This document shows, piece by piece, positions 27,501 through 34,777 of a DNA stretch of 64,000 nucleotides. Source of the stretch: Sphingobacterium sp. HMA12 (GTDB lineage Bacteria > Bacteroidota > Bacteroidia > Sphingobacteriales > Sphingobacteriaceae); NCBI RefSeq assembly GCF_002933815.1, contig NZ_BEYR01000001.1, positions 3,063,091-3,127,090 on the forward strand. The letters run 5' to 3'. The notes beneath the pieces are model-generated. The model saw only the letters and a list, made by a program, of their open reading frames with translations. It did no database searches and had not been told where the DNA came from. Each line of letters starts with the position of its first letter. Positions within the stretch are counted from its first letter, which is position 1. The translations under genes and the position numbers were made by a program.

Positions 27501-27888
27501 TTGTAGCATTTAATTTACCACCTTTTGCTGTTACTAAAACTTCATTTAAAGTTGTACCTGAATTTGTAAAAACAGGATTAAGTGAAAAAGCTTCCCCTAA
27601 CTTTAAATAAATATCTTCATACACAATAGGCTGTTGTCCTACATAGGTTACCTCTACTTTGTAAGGACCGCCAATACGCATCGCTGGCAGATTAAACCGA
27701 CCTGCAGCATTCGAAGAACCCGAATAAACCGTTCCCGATGGCACGTGCGTTGCCTTGATCGTAGCTCCTGAAGTTAGACTGCCGTTTGCTTCTTTTACAA
27801 TACCTGTAACGCTACTTGTCGTAACCTGAGCTTGTACAGCACCGTAACTGGCCATAACAAGAGCGAAAAAGAGTAAAGATCTTTTCAT
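24562..27888 (-). CDS. Oar-like TonB-dependent receptor with regulatory-like N-terminal domain
   Basis: A 1108-residue outer-membrane receptor: signal peptide ending GAVQAQ (about 21), carboxypeptidase-regulatory-like domain (about 22-105, VTGIVKEANGSLTSGATIKA), plug (about 115-240, with SRSITEFTRMTPQANGTSF and NIAPFDITQSGFTGAGINAV), then the barrel with a C-terminal Phe (MIGLRYSF). This matches the Oar branch, which has no SusD partner; one Oar protein exports a protease in Myxococcus, but here the substrate is unknown. It stands alone, with its own promoter (27917..27946) and terminator. Its DNA looks more AT-rich and uses A/T-ending codons more than the PUL genes. Confidence 0.9.
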   Translation of the reverse strand: MKRSLLFFALVMASYGAVQAQVTTSSVTGIVKEANGSLTSGATIKATHVPSGTVYSGSSNAAGRFNLPAMRIGGPYKVEVTYVGQQPIVYEDIYLKLGEAFSLNPVFTNSGTTLNEVLVTAKGGKLNATKSGVATNVGLKQIQELPQISRSITEFTRMTPQANGTSFAGRDSRYNNLQIDGANFNNGFGTDTKNPLPGGNSQPISLDAIEEISVNIAPFDITQSGFTGAGINAVTKSGTNQFHGSVYGYYNNQNLNGFRINKKKIDYGEGTKQNYGFTLGGPIIKNKLFFFVSGEREAATGVNASGANLWKASQDGVANVAQNITRVKESDLIAVSEHLKNVWGYDPGRYQGYADEAKQHGNKFLTRIDWNISEKHKASFRYNLLKGTSMQQANFNSGPSPRSASGRVSENSMVFENANYSFENTVSSLAAELNSNFNSQLSNKFLFTYTRVQDKRKSPSKGLFPFVDIWDGSSSGSNYMSFGTELFSYLNDVVNDNFSFTNNLTYSIGKHTFTGGAAFDIQKFGNSYTRSGTGYYRYASVADFLKTGTPEEVAPIMYSLTYPYEGQDTYSRISYGLASLYAQDKITVNDQFNVTVGLRAELPIYMNKLTPNSSIDALKLLGVDGNERNYASGKWPKSRVILSPRVGFNYDVFGDKSFMVRGGTGIFSGRVPFVWLTNMPTNAGVLQNVLEPKSYDDVAGWIGKVQFHPEDPYYYVKNPIYYKDKEGKDVTPFITNPKDGAPDSFALVDDNFKMPTIWRSSIGADYRIPNTPITLTTDILYTRDVNAAYQFGANRKATTEKMTYAGVDRDFYPNNGSYQYNQSIGGNSAVVLTNTKTKGHAFSATFGGSLSQWNGLSGSIFYTYSEAKEVSANNGSNASSAWLGSPVINSPNQDFLSISDYAIPHRIVANVSYTIKNTTLGIYYNGANQGRFSYYHSFDLNGDGITNDLIFLPKNTSDMKFANIMKGSDVLFSKEQQIEAFDKFVSDNGLEKYRGQILPRNQFLMPWLNRFDVRWTQNLFNNIATEKDKLQFTVDIINVGNLFNSKWGVQDVILTNGRAILGKVEKNAVADPTFQMLQYDGKLVTSPFVPASTTATTWSAMIGLRYSF

Positions 27889-27916
27889 ATAATGTGATTT
27901 GTTAAAAAATGTTAAG

Positions 27917-27946
27917 CAAAATTACTAAGAGATTTCAAATAACAAA
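27917..27946 (-). promoter_or_regulatory. Promoter of the Oar-like receptor gene
   Basis: On the minus strand a perfect -7 element TAATTTTG (27917-27924) and a -33 TTTG (27943-27946) are separated by 18 bases. The predicted start is near 27910, about 20 bases before the ATG. The rest of the 27889..28358 gap is AT-rich with nothing else I can name. Confidence 0.6.
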
Positions 27947-28358
27947 GGACTTAATATAAACTTAACATACTACAGCACATACACTTCATATAATATCGAC
28001 AGAAATTCTTATCTTCCGACATAATTTTTAAAGAAAAAAAACGTTATAACACCTTTTAAAGCGCCATTTTAAAATATTTTAATCCATAAAAAATAGTTTT
28101 CCACACTGAATCACACGATCATATTTGTAACAACATTCTTCCAATCTCAACATAGACTTTTTAAAAAAAATTTACTAACTTTCTGTCAACCGAGCATTTT
28201 ATTGATCAACTCGTTTTTTCTGTAGCTATGACGCTACTAACCTAGTATTTGTATTAAAACTGTAAACTATTGTCCCTGCGAACTGGTTTCTATAAAAATC
28301 TGTTTTAAAAAACGGAGAAATTTTAGAAATTCGCACACCTTTATAATTCTCTTTTTTC

Positions 28359-28835
28359 ATGGAAGTCGGTATTCAAAATTCTTCTTTTCACGAACCCGCA
28401 GACATTAAACTGTCTCCAGCAGGGCTCTCTTTCTTAGCTTCGGCAGCTAAATGGGCTAATTTTTTGGCTATTGTCTGTTTTATTTTTATCGGAATATCGG
28501 CCATCACCATGGTTAGCCTGATCTTTGGCGCGAGTGCTTTATCCCTCGGTCAGGGTGAATATGTCTCAGCCGGGACAATATCCACCTTTGGGGTGCTTTA
28601 CCTCCTGTTCCTGGCTTTCTCCTGCCTCCCAATTTATTATTTGTATAATTTCGGATCCAAAGCAAGAAAAGCAATAGAAAACCGCGATGGCATACAGCTC
28701 GAACTCTGCCTCGATGCCCTAAAAAAACATTATAAATTCATTGGGATCATCGTCATTATCACGATCGGATTTAATTTCCTGGGCCTTATTCTCGGCATCG
28801 TCATGGGTATCTCTGATGCAATAGCTGCCGTATAA
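28359..28835 (+). CDS. Small integral membrane protein (DUF5362-like)
   Basis: A 158-residue protein with about four membrane segments: FLAIVCFIFIGISAITMVSL (about 37-60), a second near 77-100, and a C-terminal pair around 125-155. The segment between them is a cytoplasmic-looking FGSKARKAIENRDGIQLE stretch followed by CLDALKKHYK. It resembles DUF5362 membrane proteins of Bacteroidota. No function is known. It is a single plus-strand gene, with a terminator shared with the convergent M48 gene. The ATG at 28359 is the first in frame and is well placed for the N-terminal soluble segment. Confidence 0.65.
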   Translation: MEVGIQNSSFHEPADIKLSPAGLSFLASAAKWANFLAIVCFIFIGISAITMVSLIFGASALSLGQGEYVSAGTISTFGVLYLLFLAFSCLPIYYLYNFGSKARKAIENRDGIQLELCLDALKKHYKFIGIIVIITIGFNFLGLILGIVMGISDAIAAV

Positions 28836-28861
28836 AACCAAAATAGCATAAACTAAAACAA

Positions 28862-28890
28862 AAAAGGGAGCATCTGATATCCTCCCTTTC
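28862..28890. terminator. Bidirectional terminator between convergent genes
   Basis: AAAGGGAG (28863-28870) pairs with CTCCCTTT (28882-28889), with A-rich left and T-containing right flanks, between the DUF5362-like gene and the M48 gene. Confidence 0.7.
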
Positions 28891-28911
28891 TGTTATAATT
28901 AAATTACATTT

Positions 28912-29724
28912 CTACTTTTTGTAATACCGCATTGCATTTGGAATCTGTTTTTCAATATCCGCAATACGACGGGCATCACTCGGGTGTGTGCTCAAAAATT
29001 CAGGTTGCCCTTTTTGACTGCCCGATGCCATACGCTTCCAAAATCCAATGGCTTCATTCGGATCGTAACCGGCCAACGCCATAATAATCAAACCCGCCTG
29101 ATCGGCAGAAGATTCATCGCTTCGTGAGAATTTCAACTGTGCTAAGCTGCCACCCAAGCCATAAAGATTGTTAAAGATTCCAAGGGAACTGCTGCCTGTC
29201 ATCCCTGCTGCTGAGCCCAGGATCTGACCGCCCATTTGCAAAGCCATCTGGTTGGAAGCCTGCGCCACGGAATGCTCTTCAATCGCATGGGCAATTTCGT
29301 GTCCCATTACTGTCGCCATACCCGCCTCTGTCCGTGTTACAGGTAATATTCCGGTATATACAGCAACTTTACCGCCCGGCATACACCAAGCATTCACATC
29401 GTCGCTCTTCACCAAGTTAAATTCCCAGTTGAAATTATATTTATTGGCGATACCCTTGCTTTGCAGATACTGGTTGACCGCTGTTGCTAATCGGTTACCC
29501 ACACGTTTTACCATTGCTGCATCGGCAGTACCGGTAATCACCTTTGCACTATTTTTCGACAAAAAATCCTTATAAGCTAACGCTGCTTGCTGGTTGACCT
29601 GGTCAGCACTGACCAATTTCAAATATTTCTTTCCGGTAACGGCCGAAGTCGCGCAACCTGACAACCCCGAGGAGAGCGCAACACACGCCAAAACCATAGC
29701 CGAATACTTAAATATGCCTTTCAT
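28912..29724 (-). CDS. M48-family periplasmic metalloprotease lipoprotein
   Basis: A 270-residue lipoprotein. ATG 29724 gives a signal peptide ending GLSGC (Cys24); an upstream Met at 29733 would only add three residues. Zinc-protease features: HEIAHAIEEHS with the HExxH motif, a downstream SRSDESSADQAG for the third zinc ligand (Glu), and the closing FLSTHPSDARRIADIEK, all typical of the M48 BepA/LoiP branch. It has no membrane segments beyond the signal, so it is a soluble, lipid-anchored quality-control protease. It is the last gene of the DUF4783-nadC-plsY-M48 run, 42 bases after plsY. Confidence 0.9.
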   Translation of the reverse strand: MKGIFKYSAMVLACVALSSGLSGCATSAVTGKKYLKLVSADQVNQQAALAYKDFLSKNSAKVITGTADAAMVKRVGNRLATAVNQYLQSKGIANKYNFNWEFNLVKSDDVNAWCMPGGKVAVYTGILPVTRTEAGMATVMGHEIAHAIEEHSVAQASNQMALQMGGQILGSAAGMTGSSSLGIFNNLYGLGGSLAQLKFSRSDESSADQAGLIIMALAGYDPNEAIGFWKRMASGSQKGQPEFLSTHPSDARRIADIEKQIPNAMRYYKK

Positions 29725-29766
29725 AATATTCAATTAAATCCGTTTTAGAGGATACAATTATTGTGC

Positions 29767-30417
29767 CTATTCTTTTTCCTTCGATTTTTTCTTGAACAGA
29801 TAAATCTTAGATTCATGTCCTTTTAGCAGTCGCTCAATATTTTTTTGATGGGTAATTAATAAGAGTGTACAGATCGCAATACCATACAGTAATACCGAAG
29901 GAATCGTGGTTTTAAAAATAAATGCCAAACTAAACGGAAAGGCAAATCCAGCGGAGATCGAACTTAAAGACACATAATGGGTGGTTAATAGGATAATGAC
30001 AAATACGGACACACAGACCAGAGCCGCCGGTGTATGTATGGCTAAGATCATCCCGCATAATGTCGCCACCCCTTTTCCTCCACGGAAGCCTGCAAATACG
30101 GGAAAAAGGTGCCCGATCACAGCAATCACCCCCAGAGCCAACTGAAAATTAACAAACTGAACATCACTGGTATTCTGCCCCAGCTCAATCAGGTAAGCCA
30201 GGTTTGTCGCCGTCCAGCCCTTAAATATATCCACAAACATCACGATGGAACCGGCACGCGGTCCTAATACGCGAAAGGTGTTAGTCGCTCCAGCATTCCC
30301 ACTCCCATACTCACGAACATCTACGCCATAAAATGCTTGACCCAACCAAACCGCTGTAGGTATAGAACCAAACAAATAAGCTAGTAATACTGCAATTACT
30401 AAATAAATCGATATCAT
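29767..30417 (-). CDS. plsY: Glycerol-3-phosphate acyltransferase PlsY
   Basis: A 216-residue inner-membrane protein with about five membrane segments. PlsY uses acyl-phosphate to acylate glycerol-3-phosphate, the first step of phospholipid synthesis. All three family motifs are visible: GSIPTAVWLG, GSGNAGATNTFRVLGPRAG and GHLFPVFAGFRGGKGVAT. The C-terminal tail (KIYLFKKKSKEKE) is basic and cytoplasmic. It lies 16 bases after nadC. PlsX, which supplies acyl-phosphate, is not in the window. Confidence 0.97.
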   Translation of the reverse strand: MISIYLVIAVLLAYLFGSIPTAVWLGQAFYGVDVREYGSGNAGATNTFRVLGPRAGSIVMFVDIFKGWTATNLAYLIELGQNTSDVQFVNFQLALGVIAVIGHLFPVFAGFRGGKGVATLCGMILAIHTPAALVCVSVFVIILLTTHYVSLSSISAGFAFPFSLAFIFKTTIPSVLLYGIAICTLLLITHQKNIERLLKGHESKIYLFKKKSKEKE

Positions 30418-30433
30418 TAAATTAAATCAGTTC

Positions 30434-31291
30434 TTATAATAATTTGGCTTTCAAACTAAGATCCAAACTCTTGACACTATGTGTCAAAGCTCCCACCGAG
30501 ATATAGTCTACTCCAGCCTCTGCATATGACCGAATGGTTTCAAATGTTATTCCCCCCGAGGCTTCTGTCTTGAATCGATGATCGATAATTTTAACAGCTT
30601 TGGCCACATCGGCAGGTGAAAAATTATCCAACATGATTCGGTCCACTTCGCCAAAGTTAAGAACTTCGTCAAGTTCCGCAAAATTTCGGACCTCAATTTC
30701 TATTTCTATTGGTTTATTTAATTTTTTTCGATAGTCGTTTGCGCGTGTCAATGCCGGAACAATCCCCCCACTATAGTCCACGTGATTGTCCTTAATCAAA
30801 ATCATGTCGAATAGACCAAAACGGTGATTGGTGCCCCCGCCGATTTTGACAGCTTCTTTTTCCAATACGCGCAGTAAAGGCGTTGTCTTACGCGTATCCA
30901 ATACCTGTGTAGCTGTACCTTTCAGCAGTTCCACGTATTTTCGGGTCGTCGTTGCTATACCACTCATACGTTGCATCACATTTAGGACCAAACGCTCCGC
31001 AAGTAAAATGCTTTGGATATTTCCACGAACATAAAAAGCAATATCACCAACTTTTACCGGGCTTCCATCTTGGATAAACACTTCACAGGTCAAGGTTTCG
31101 TCGATGTAGCTCATAATCGCCTGGGCAACTTCAACCCCTGCTAAAATGCCATCATCCTTCACAATCAGCTTTGCCTCCCCCTGCGCTCCGGTCGCAATCG
31201 TTGATAATGAGGTATGATCGCCATCCCCAAGATCTTCCGCGACAGATTGTTTTACAAATTGCGCCAAATAATCCTTGATTTCCTTCTCCAT
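30434..31291 (-). CDS. nadC: Nicotinate-nucleotide pyrophosphorylase (quinolinate phosphoribosyltransferase)
   Basis: A 285-residue cytoplasmic enzyme converting quinolinate and PRPP to nicotinate mononucleotide in de novo NAD synthesis. Recognisable blocks: EDLGDGDHTS near the start, MQRMSGIATTTRKYVEL, the DTRKTTPLLRVLEKEAVKIG region, GGTNHRFGLFDMILIKDNH, and the final ASGGITFETIRSYAEAGVDY with SVGALTHS. All parts of the fold are present and the length is usual. It lies 76 bases after the DUF4783 gene; the pairing of these two genes is common in Bacteroidota. nadA and nadB are not in this window. Confidence 0.97.
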   Translation of the reverse strand: MEKEIKDYLAQFVKQSVAEDLGDGDHTSLSTIATGAQGEAKLIVKDDGILAGVEVAQAIMSYIDETLTCEVFIQDGSPVKVGDIAFYVRGNIQSILLAERLVLNVMQRMSGIATTTRKYVELLKGTATQVLDTRKTTPLLRVLEKEAVKIGGGTNHRFGLFDMILIKDNHVDYSGGIVPALTRANDYRKKLNKPIEIEIEVRNFAELDEVLNFGEVDRIMLDNFSPADVAKAVKIIDHRFKTEASGGITFETIRSYAEAGVDYISVGALTHSVKSLDLSLKAKLL

Positions 31292-31367
31292 AAATACAAT
31301 TTATTGGGCTAAGATGTGGAATAATTTTTTAATCGAAAAATAGAATGATAAAAAAATGGCATGCATC

Positions 31368-31826
31368 TTAATTTTTATCAATGCGCAGTTCTTCGATAGA
31401 CTGGCTATTGGATCCTGCCCCGATCTTAATAAATACACGGTAACTGGCCTGTTCGGTGGTTAAAGAAAAGGTGAAATATTGATAACCGTTATTGGCATTG
31501 CTGGCCTGAGTCAGTTTGACAGTCTTGGGCTTATGTTGGTTAAAAAATGTACTTAGCATAATCTCGGACTGATATTTCGTATACACACCGTTTTCACCCA
31601 AAATGGATAAGGTCAGATTAGAACCAAAATATTTGGCTATATTCTTAGCGTTACCCTCCCGTAAATAAGTTTTAAGTTCTTCGGAAATACTTCCCAAGGA
31701 CCCCGCCTCGACCTGCAAAATAGGCTGCGATGAATCGTTTAAATCTTTCGAAATATGCCCTGAGGCGTTAGTGTGTATAAAAAGACTATAAACAAATATA
31801 AATACGCAATAGCTCAAAAGTTTCAT
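31368..31826 (-). CDS. DUF4783-family exported protein
   Basis: A 152-residue exported protein. ATG 31826 is chosen because it starts a signal peptide (MKLLSYCVFIFVYSLF); the frame runs upstream to 31871, but those residues belong to the leader and overlap an inverted repeat and the promoter. The mature part fits DUF4783, an NTF2/SnoaL-like fold of unknown function: EELKTYLREGNAKNIAKYFG, then NLTLSILGENGVYTKYQSEI. It is a small periplasmic protein with no obvious catalytic residues. It is first in the nadC-plsY-M48 operon and divergent from gpmI. Confidence 0.8.
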   Translation of the reverse strand: MKLLSYCVFIFVYSLFIHTNASGHISKDLNDSSQPILQVEAGSLGSISEELKTYLREGNAKNIAKYFGSNLTLSILGENGVYTKYQSEIMLSTFFNQHKPKTVKLTQASNANNGYQYFTFSLTTEQASYRVFIKIGAGSNSQSIEELRIDKN

Positions 31827-31881
31827 ATAGCTCAAAATAAGATAGCACAGTTTCCAAGATAGATGTATCAATCATTAGGTA

Positions 31882-31910
31882 GCATAGTTTATATCAAACA
31901 TAAACTATGC
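31882..31910. promoter_or_regulatory. 10-bp inverted repeat at the DUF4783-nadC transcription start
   Basis: GCATAGTTTA (31882-31891) and TAAACTATGC (31901-31910) are perfect arms around nine bases. The predicted start of the DUF4783 transcript (about 31907) lies in the right arm, so this is either an operator or the first hairpin of the leader RNA. Given nadC in the operon, an NAD-related regulator is possible, but nothing proves it. Confidence 0.4.
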
Positions 31911-31912
31911 CA

Positions 31913-31942
31913 CAAACCTATAAAATTATTGGATATAAACAA
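31913..31942 (-). promoter_or_regulatory. Promoter of the DUF4783-nadC-plsY-M48 operon
   Basis: On the minus strand a perfect -7 TAGGTTTG (31913-31920) and -33 TTG (31940-31942) with 19 bases between. The start would be near 31907, giving a leader of about 80 bases that begins with the inverted repeat. Confidence 0.65.
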
Positions 31943-31962
31943 GGGAAGATTTTAAAGATGCA

Positions 31963-31993
31963 TTGATAGATTCTAAAATTAAGGTTATCTTTG
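31963..31993 (+). promoter_or_regulatory. Promoter of gpmI, abutting the start codon
   Basis: The -33 TTG (31963-31965) and a perfect -7 TATCTTTG (31986-31993) are 20 bases apart. Transcription should begin 5-8 bases after the final G, that is at about 31998-32001, while the ATG is at 32001. The mRNA is therefore leaderless or nearly so. Confidence 0.65.
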
Positions 31994-32000
31994 TTATACG

Positions 32001-33533
32001 ATGAATAAGAAAAAAGTTGCACTCATGATCCTAGACGGACTAGGATACGGAAAACATGATAAATCAAATGCAGTTGAAGCTGCAAATACCCCATTTTTAG
32101 ATCATTTATTGGACACATACCCAAATTCAAGTCTTGAAGCTTCCGGTGAGGCCGTGGGCCTTCCTGACGGACAGATGGGAAACTCTGAAGTCGGCCACAT
32201 GAATCTTGGTGCCGGAAGAATTGTCTATCAGGAGTTAGGACGTATTCATAAGGCCGTAAATGACGGCGTATTCAACACAGATATCGTTATCCAGGACGCC
32301 TTTAAATATGCGCTTGAAAACAATAAGAAAGTACACTTTATCGGTTTACTTTCCGATGGTGGTGTGCATGCGCATACCAAACACCTGAAAGGTCTATGTG
32401 ACGCCGCAAAACACGCCGGCCTAAACAGTGAGCAGGTATTTATCCACGCATTTCTCGACGGTCGTGATACAGACCCCAATTCGGGGATTGGCTATGTCAA
32501 AGATCTACAGGAATATCTAAAAACGACCTCAGGCACCTTCGCTTCTGCCATCGGCAGATATTATGCGATGGACCGCGACAACAGATGGGAACGCGTTAAG
32601 TTAGCTTACGACCTATTGGTGAAAGCCGAAGGTGAAAAATCGAATGACCTAGTTGCTGCGATCCAAAAATCATACGATGCCGGTGTTACCGACGAATTCG
32701 TTAAACCAATCACATTGGTTCATGCTGATGGTACCGCAGTAGCAACAATCCAGGAAGGTGATGTCGTCTTCTGTTACAATTTCAGAACAGACCGTGGTCG
32801 TGAAATCACGATCGCACTGACACAGAAAGCGTTTCCTGAATATGATCTAGCGCCCTTAAACCTGTACTATGTCACGCTAACTTCGTACGATGAAACTTTC
32901 AAAAATGTACGCGTTGTGTTCCAAAAGGACAATTTGACAAATACACTCGGGGAGGTTTTGGAAGCCAATAATAAAACACAGACCCGTATCGCTGAAACAG
33001 AAAAATATCCACACGTGACATTCTTCTTCTCCGGTGGTCGTGAACAACAATTCGAAGGTGAAAACCGTCTTTTGGTGCCTTCACCGAAGGTGGCCACTTA
33101 TGATCTTCAACCGGAAATGTCTGCCAGCGGAATCACTGAAGCCATCGTCAACGATATGCAAACTCTTCAACCTGACTTTATTTGCCTCAATTTTGCCAAT
33201 CCGGATATGGTAGGCCATACTGGTGTATTTGAGGCTGTTGTAAAAGCAGTAGAAACTGTGGACCAATGCACAAAAACAGTGGTGGAGACTGGGTTGAAAA
33301 ATGGTTATTCATTTATCATCCTGGCCGATCACGGTAACTCAGAATTTATGGTCAACGAGGATGGCTCACCAAATACAGCACATACAACGAATTTGGTTCC
33401 ATGCATCTTGATTGACGATCATTACAAAAAAATCGCAGATGGTAAATTGGGAGATATCGCTCCAACCGTACTCAAACTTTTGGGCGTAGATATCCCCGTT
33501 GAAATGACAGGAAATGTATTGGTATCAGAATAA
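32001..33533 (+). CDS. gpmI: 2,3-bisphosphoglycerate-independent phosphoglycerate mutase
   Basis: A 510-residue cytoplasmic glycolytic enzyme interconverting 3- and 2-phosphoglycerate with two metal ions. Metal ligands and the phospho-Ser are visible: D12 in MILDGLGYG and S62 in GQMGNSEVGHMN, and near the C-terminus DHGNSEFMV and AHTTNLVP. The middle holds HAFLDGRDTDP and GRYYAMDRDNRWER, which bind substrate. The ATG is fixed by the family start (KKKVALMILDG) and follows the -7 element with almost no leader. It is followed by a lipoprotein gene that overlaps its stop by 20 bases, so the two are co-transcribed. Confidence 0.97.
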   Translation: MNKKKVALMILDGLGYGKHDKSNAVEAANTPFLDHLLDTYPNSSLEASGEAVGLPDGQMGNSEVGHMNLGAGRIVYQELGRIHKAVNDGVFNTDIVIQDAFKYALENNKKVHFIGLLSDGGVHAHTKHLKGLCDAAKHAGLNSEQVFIHAFLDGRDTDPNSGIGYVKDLQEYLKTTSGTFASAIGRYYAMDRDNRWERVKLAYDLLVKAEGEKSNDLVAAIQKSYDAGVTDEFVKPITLVHADGTAVATIQEGDVVFCYNFRTDRGREITIALTQKAFPEYDLAPLNLYYVTLTSYDETFKNVRVVFQKDNLTNTLGEVLEANNKTQTRIAETEKYPHVTFFFSGGREQQFEGENRLLVPSPKVATYDLQPEMSASGITEAIVNDMQTLQPDFICLNFANPDMVGHTGVFEAVVKAVETVDQCTKTVVETGLKNGYSFIILADHGNSEFMVNEDGSPNTAHTTNLVPCILIDDHYKKIADGKLGDIAPTVLKLLGVDIPVEMTGNVLVSE

Positions 33534-34104
33534 AAATCTATATAAAAAATTGAACAGCGCACTTCCACTACTGGTGGGCAGTGCGCTGCTTTTTTGGAGC
33601 TGTAGCTCCCCCTCCGGCCACAAAGGAGCTAACAAGACGACGGATATCTTTTCGGTAGACTCTTTCTTCAGTGCCGAAGCACAACGCCTGCAGCAACTCA
33701 ATCCTTCGGTATTAAAATCTGTCAATAAAGACGGCGAAAAAGAACAACGCGAAATTAAAATTGCAAACTGGAAAAATGAACTTTCAGCTTTCCAGTCTGC
33801 TGATATCAGTAAAAACTTTGATCCCACTCTCTATGAGGTCAAAGCAATAGATTGTGTTACGGAATTTACCGCCAAAAAGGAGGAATTGCAGATACAAAAA
33901 CTCAGGATCGAATTTGATCGTAACAACGAAAAGGTCAAACATATCCATATTGATAAAAAGATTGCGAACTCCCTATACGATAGCAATGAAAAGCTGGATT
34001 ATTATAGCGATTCATTGTATAGCATCGTAAAACTACAGGATGTACAAGGCCTCGATGCAAACCAATATGAGATTATTGGAAAGTTTATTCAATCCAAAAA
34101 ATAA
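33514..34104 (+). CDS. Hypothetical lipoprotein downstream of gpmI
   Basis: A 196-residue predicted lipoprotein: basic start (NKNLYKKL), hydrophobic stretch, then LLFWSC (Cys30). The mature part is charged and probably helical (FFSAEAQRLQQLNPSVLKSV, EIKIANWKNELSAFQSAD), followed by a beta-like region LQIQKLRIEFDRNNEKVKH. I do not recognise the family. The ATG at 33514 overlaps the gpmI stop by 20 bases, and no other start gives a signal peptide, though a TTG at about 33550 is possible. It ends in the terminator at 34115..34146, and expression with gpmI suggests a constitutive, envelope-linked role. Confidence 0.7.
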   Translation: MYWYQNKNLYKKLNSALPLLVGSALLFWSCSSPSGHKGANKTTDIFSVDSFFSAEAQRLQQLNPSVLKSVNKDGEKEQREIKIANWKNELSAFQSADISKNFDPTLYEVKAIDCVTEFTAKKEELQIQKLRIEFDRNNEKVKHIHIDKKIANSLYDSNEKLDYYSDSLYSIVKLQDVQGLDANQYEIIGKFIQSKK

Positions 34105-34114
34105 AGTGCTACAA

Positions 34115-34146
34115 AAATGTCTTTATGTGAATCCATAAAGACATTT
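34115..34146 (+). terminator. Terminator of the gpmI transcript
   Basis: A perfect 13-bp stem (34115-34127 with 34134-34146) with a 6-base loop and a T run to 34151. Confidence 0.85.
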
Positions 34147-34171
34147 TTTTATTTCCCCATCGAATGCAAAC

Positions 34172-34218
34172 AAATAAATGCAACTTCATTGCTTTATTTA
34201 TTTTTTTCCTTATATTTG
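34172..34218 (+). promoter_or_regulatory. Promoter with an overlapping inverted repeat, possible metal operator
   Basis: A -33 TTG (34189-34191) and a perfect -7 TATATTTG (34211-34218) are 19 bases apart, giving a start near 34224. The region 34172-34199 is an imperfect inverted repeat (AAATAAATGC against GCTTTATTT, one base of slippage) that covers the -33 element, as a Zur- or Fur-type repressor site would. The genes downstream fit metal uptake. Confidence 0.45.
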
Positions 34219-34261
34219 CCCATTATATGTCTGCAAAGACGATAGTTTAGAAAAAAACAAG

Positions 34262-34576
34262 GTGCGCGGTATTCCATTGAACAAATTAGCAGCGTTTACG
34301 CTTTTAATGACCTTTTTAATCGGTCAGTTCATTGTCTATACCCATCCCCATAAACCGGCGGCATTAAGTATAGTGGACTGCAATTCGAAAAAACATCATG
34401 CAGACCATCCCAAATGCTCCATCTGTGACCAAAATTCACATCCGCAGATACTCTTTAGTTTCAACCAAAGCGAGTTTTTACTTCCCGAACGGGAAATAGT
34501 ATTTGGTCTTTTTGTGCCCGGCGATCAGATGGTCAGGGCATTGCTATCGGGCAATCGCGGTCCCCCCATGTGTTGA
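34262..34576 (+). CDS. Small His/Cys-rich exported protein
   Basis: A 104-residue protein with one hydrophobic signal or anchor segment (LAAFTLLMTFLIGQF) and then a His/Cys cluster, KKHHADHPKCSICDQNSHP, that looks like a metal-binding site (CxxC with flanking His). Nothing else recognisable. The open frame begins at 34178, but that is upstream of the predicted transcription start (about 34224), so GTG 34262 is the better start; TTG 34277 is also possible. It precedes a TonB-dependent receptor by 201 bases. A periplasmic metal carrier or sensor for that receptor is the natural guess; not proven. Confidence 0.55.
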   Translation: MRGIPLNKLAAFTLLMTFLIGQFIVYTHPHKPAALSIVDCNSKKHHADHPKCSICDQNSHPQILFSFNQSEFLLPEREIVFGLFVPGDQMVRALLSGNRGPPMC

Positions 34577-34777
34577 TTTTGATCCAATATGCAACAATAG
34601 CTGTTTTTATCGAAAGCGGCTGTATATGATGATTATCGGCTTTCCCTGTTCCCAGTTTTAGCGATCAGTGCTGCCGTTTTCATCATGAATTTTCTTCATA
34701 TTCAACAATCGTACGATCGGTATGACAGGCCATCAGCTCGATAACGCCCATCTACGATGGCATAAAAATATTTACAG

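Noticed and set aside
34178..34261. Upstream part of the small His/Cys gene frame, from ATG 34178
   Set aside because: It lies upstream of the predicted transcription start (about 34224) and overlaps the inverted repeat, so it is unlikely to be translated.
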